A DNA stretch of 42,822 nt, from positions 96,424 to 139,245 of the forward strand of contig WELA01007670.1 in NCBI GenBank assembly GCA_009602735.1, given 5' to 3'. The translations under genes and the position numbers were made by a program. This stretch comes from Mesotaenium endlicherianum. Taxonomy: Eukaryota; Streptophyta; Zygnematophyceae; Zygnematales; Mesotaeniaceae. The notes under the pieces were generated by a model. The model did no database searches. It saw only the letters and a list, made by a program, of their open reading frames with translations, and was not told the DNA's origin. Positions 40,398 to 42,822 of the stretch are shown in pieces (within the stretch, counting starts at the first letter, position 1; each line of letters begins with the position of its first letter).

Positions 40398-42713
40398 TTA
40401 TCTCTTGGTCGTGAAAAGTAATGGATTCACACGAAACGCCACACGATGAGCAGCATAAGTCAAAACACGCCGTTCGTCGGGTGTCAACGGCCTCTCAATC
40501 ACCCTCTCTTTTATGAGCTCCTGCAATTGAGAATCAGCAAGCGCATGAACAGAAAGTGTTTCGTGACGGGAAATAACGTGGTAAGACATGCCTCTTATAC
40601 AACTTCAACAAGGTGGGCCTACTGCCAATCGGGGTTGATGTCCTGCATACATGGTGTACACGCAAACACCTAGAACAAAGCGCTCTCCAAAAGACAACTT
40701 TCTGGTCCTTGAACACACAAGCACACAAGCACACATACATAGACCTCACATTGTTACTGGCTCTTTGCTCACTCTTGCACTTTCACGCAACACAAATTTG
40801 TGTGGAGCATGAACAAAAAGGACAAGCATATGTACCTTGCCACGCGTGCGGACAGTGCCGCCCACAAACAGCACATTGTTGGTGTTGCCCCACTCGTCCG
40901 ACTCATCGGGCAAGTCTCCCGCGTGCCGCCACTGCCCATCCACTATGTACTTGTACCGGTACCTACATCCGTCCAAAACATCCCCCGATGCTCCAGTGGT
41001 GCATGTGCTACGTGCGATCGGAGGTTATTTGCAGAACAAGAAACAAAACACCTGAACAGCAACACATTTTTGCACAAATCTTAGACAACCATGTCTATGC
41101 ACGACATTGCATGTCCCAAGCGAGGGTAAGAAAGGAGGAGGTGCCTGAGAGCCTGGACATCAGAGTACTTTACAAACACATCAAGGTGCATCAACCACTC
41201 TTAGGGGCATCCAGCTAGCACTTACTTTCCCTGGGGAAGCCGTAGGTCTAGGACAAACTTGGGACCGCCTGCTGGAAGGGCAGGAATTGGCTGGTTCCAC
41301 CCACCCGAAAACTCCCCTACCAACAGCACCTGCAGGGGACAGCAAGGGCAGAAGCAGAACATTCAAAGAACAAACCATAAATCGGAAACCTGGTCTGTCA
41401 AGAATGTGAAGTAGAAAGAATCACACTGATAGTTGATGCGCATGCAGCTATTGGCAGAACAGCGATGGCATGAAGAGGTACCAATATTGTGGGCAGATAC
41501 TCGCCCAGGTGTCGCCGTCAAAAGTGGGTCACCCTTGATGAGAAATGTGATAGGCCGGAACATTGAAAATTGACCCAGAAACAACCGGAAACAACGTTAC
41601 TGGAGTTTCTCTAGGCTTCAAACAATTACCTTCAAGTCTTCATGCAAGATACACACTCATAACAGAGGTGGCAAAAAGAAGCTCTTTCCAGGCCAGGCCA
41701 GCAAAACCGCAAAGATGAATGACCAGCTTAGCCCGCAGCAGGAGGGTGAGGACGGGGCCAGCAGCACAAGAGGGACAGCGCGTGGCTGTAGCTGAGGCGT
41801 CACCTCTTTGCCTCCATGGTTCCACACAAGCTGGATGGCGTGGGTGGGAGGGCCCCGGTGCTTCTGCCCCTCCTCTGTGAGGCCTATCACGTCCCAGGTG
41901 GCTGCCACCAACGCCGATCTGCTCTTCCAAACGACACAAAGCTGCCGTCAACATTGAACCCCCCCCCCCCCTTCTTCCTCTATCCAACCCCCGAGCAGCA
42001 TTGCCACTCCACACTCTGACAACGCCAATTGAAACCAGAACCTGATTTCCCCTCCGCAGGGCTGACGACAGTGTGGCTTCATTTGATTAATTGAGCCCAT
42101 CACACAATCTACACCCAATAACATCCTCCCCACTATATAATATTTGACAACTTTCCTTCAACACATAGGGACCACTCCCTCCCCACACCACGGGCAGATG
42201 GAACGAACAGAACACGTTCAGCATAGTAACCCAACTCGAGGAAGGCATCCGCCTAGCTGGCAAAAGAGGAAACACTGAACAAGTGCAAAGAGACGTGGGA
42301 AGTGCTCTTGGCCCTCTTGAGCAAGCAGCAAGAACGCCATAAGTGCTGCATTTAGCTCAATGGAAGTGACTTAAACTACTCAACGCAACCCGATCCATAC
42401 TAGTGCATCGAACTACAGTCAGCAAAATCGTACAAAGCCATCCATAGTCACACGTCACAACTAGATGACTCCACATGGCCCTCGCAGGAGCTTGCACCTG
42501 TTGGGGCTGGATTGGCGCAGGCTGGTGATCAGCTCATAGGCATCACCAAAGGGCATCGCACATATCCAGTGCAGGTAGGCAATGACAACAGCTGGAGCAC
42601 GGCCCATGCCGGCCGTGGAGGCCACATAGCAGTGGTGGCCCCTCCGCAGCAGGCGGTGCAAGGTCCCCATCGCCATGGGCAGCTTCATGCGCAGCTCGTT
42701 CGGCTCAAAGCTC
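40398..42713 (-). CDS. LSF1: LSF1-like protein, last five exons (5' part beyond the window)
   Basis: Exons (minus strand, transcript order) are 42713-42498, 41918-41804, 41329-41226, 40962-40836 and 40520-40398 (stop), all with GT-AG introns and matching phases (1/2/0/2/0). Exon 1 encodes the end of a dual-specificity-phosphatase domain (LRMKLPMAMGTLHRLL, VASTAGMGRAPAVVIAYLHW). Exons 2-4 encode a CBM48 glucan-binding domain (TWDVIGLTEEG, VWNHGGKE|VLLVGEFSGGWNQP, RYKYIVDGQWRH, DEWGNTNNVL). Exon 5 encodes the LSF1 tail (KERVIERPLTPDERR, FRVNPLLF). LSF1 is a plastid scaffold in night-time starch breakdown that binds beta-amylases and starch. The phosphate-binding loop here has Ser where the catalytic Cys belongs (AST for HCT), so no phosphatase activity is expected. 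SEX4 and LSF2 are less likely: the tail and IAYLHW match LSF1. Confidence 0.9.
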
Positions 42714-42822
42714 CTGCATGCTTGCACAAGTGCACGCGCCCGTGCGCAGATACACACAAAGACACACATACACACACACACACAGAGCGAGAGAGAGAGA
42801 GCGCGAGAGTGAAGGGGGGGGG
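42714..42822 (-). other. LSF1-like intron with microsatellites at the window edge
   Basis: Intron upstream of the first visible exon; acceptor is catgcag at 42714-42720. It holds an AC/GT-rich stretch (about 42750-42782) and a GA-rich stretch (42785-42810). No exon is visible to the window end. Confidence 0.75.

Noticed and set aside
42461..42781. Treating the 106-codon frame as a complete small phosphatase
   Set aside because: Its N-terminal ~25 residues come from intron microsatellite and its last ten from beyond the donor at 42497. Splicing to 41918 in phase restores the LSF1 pattern.

Overview
This window is eukaryotic nuclear DNA, most likely from a green alga or other member of the green plant lineage. 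Three things point there. Genes carry GT-AG introns with long C/T-rich tracts. A chromodomain-bearing Ty3/gypsy retrotransposon is present. The last gene on the right is a recognisable LSF1-like (LIKE SEX FOUR 1) starch-metabolism protein, a family of the green lineage. I cannot name the genus. Four single n characters (6562, 15163, 33150, 36907) look like placeholders for unsized assembly gaps.

Region 1-37.3 kb holds two head-to-tail copies of a repeated multi-exon locus on the + strand. The right copy (about 7.3-37.3 kb) is the fuller one. It reads, exon after exon, from a tyrosine-recombinase-like domain (A, 7.3-9.0 kb), through a conserved alpha-helical module (P, 9.06-11.7 kb), to a second tyrosine-recombinase-like domain (B, 12.7-14.9 kb) and a charged coiled-coil exon (18.69-19.05 kb). 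Downstream come an acidic reading frame (33.15-33.93 kb) and smaller conserved exons. The left copy (1-6.95 kb) has the same order but lacks domain B and the acidic frame. Every copy carries in-frame stops or frameshifts although many splice sites survive, so these are recently decayed copies of a mobile element or an expanded gene family. The exact 3,522-bp repeat at 11641-15162 / 15164-18685 meets at an n and is probably an assembly artefact.

Nested mobile elements interrupt this locus. A solo LTR (2157-2877, 5-bp target duplication CCTGG) sits in an intron of the left copy. A minus-strand Ty3/gypsy element (19094-33057, target duplication TGTGC) sits in the right copy. Its 5' LTR was in turn hit by a plus-strand gag-protease element without reverse transcriptase (25317-32244). 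The paralogous copies preserve the empty sites of the first two insertions.

From 37.3 to 40.4 kb there are repeat fragments and AT-richer DNA with no gene I can support. From 40398 to beyond the right edge, on the minus strand, lie the last five exons of the LSF1-like gene: the end of a dual-specificity-phosphatase domain, a CBM48 starch-binding domain and the LSF1 C-terminal tail. The splice phases agree throughout. The phosphatase loop has serine where the catalytic cysteine is expected.
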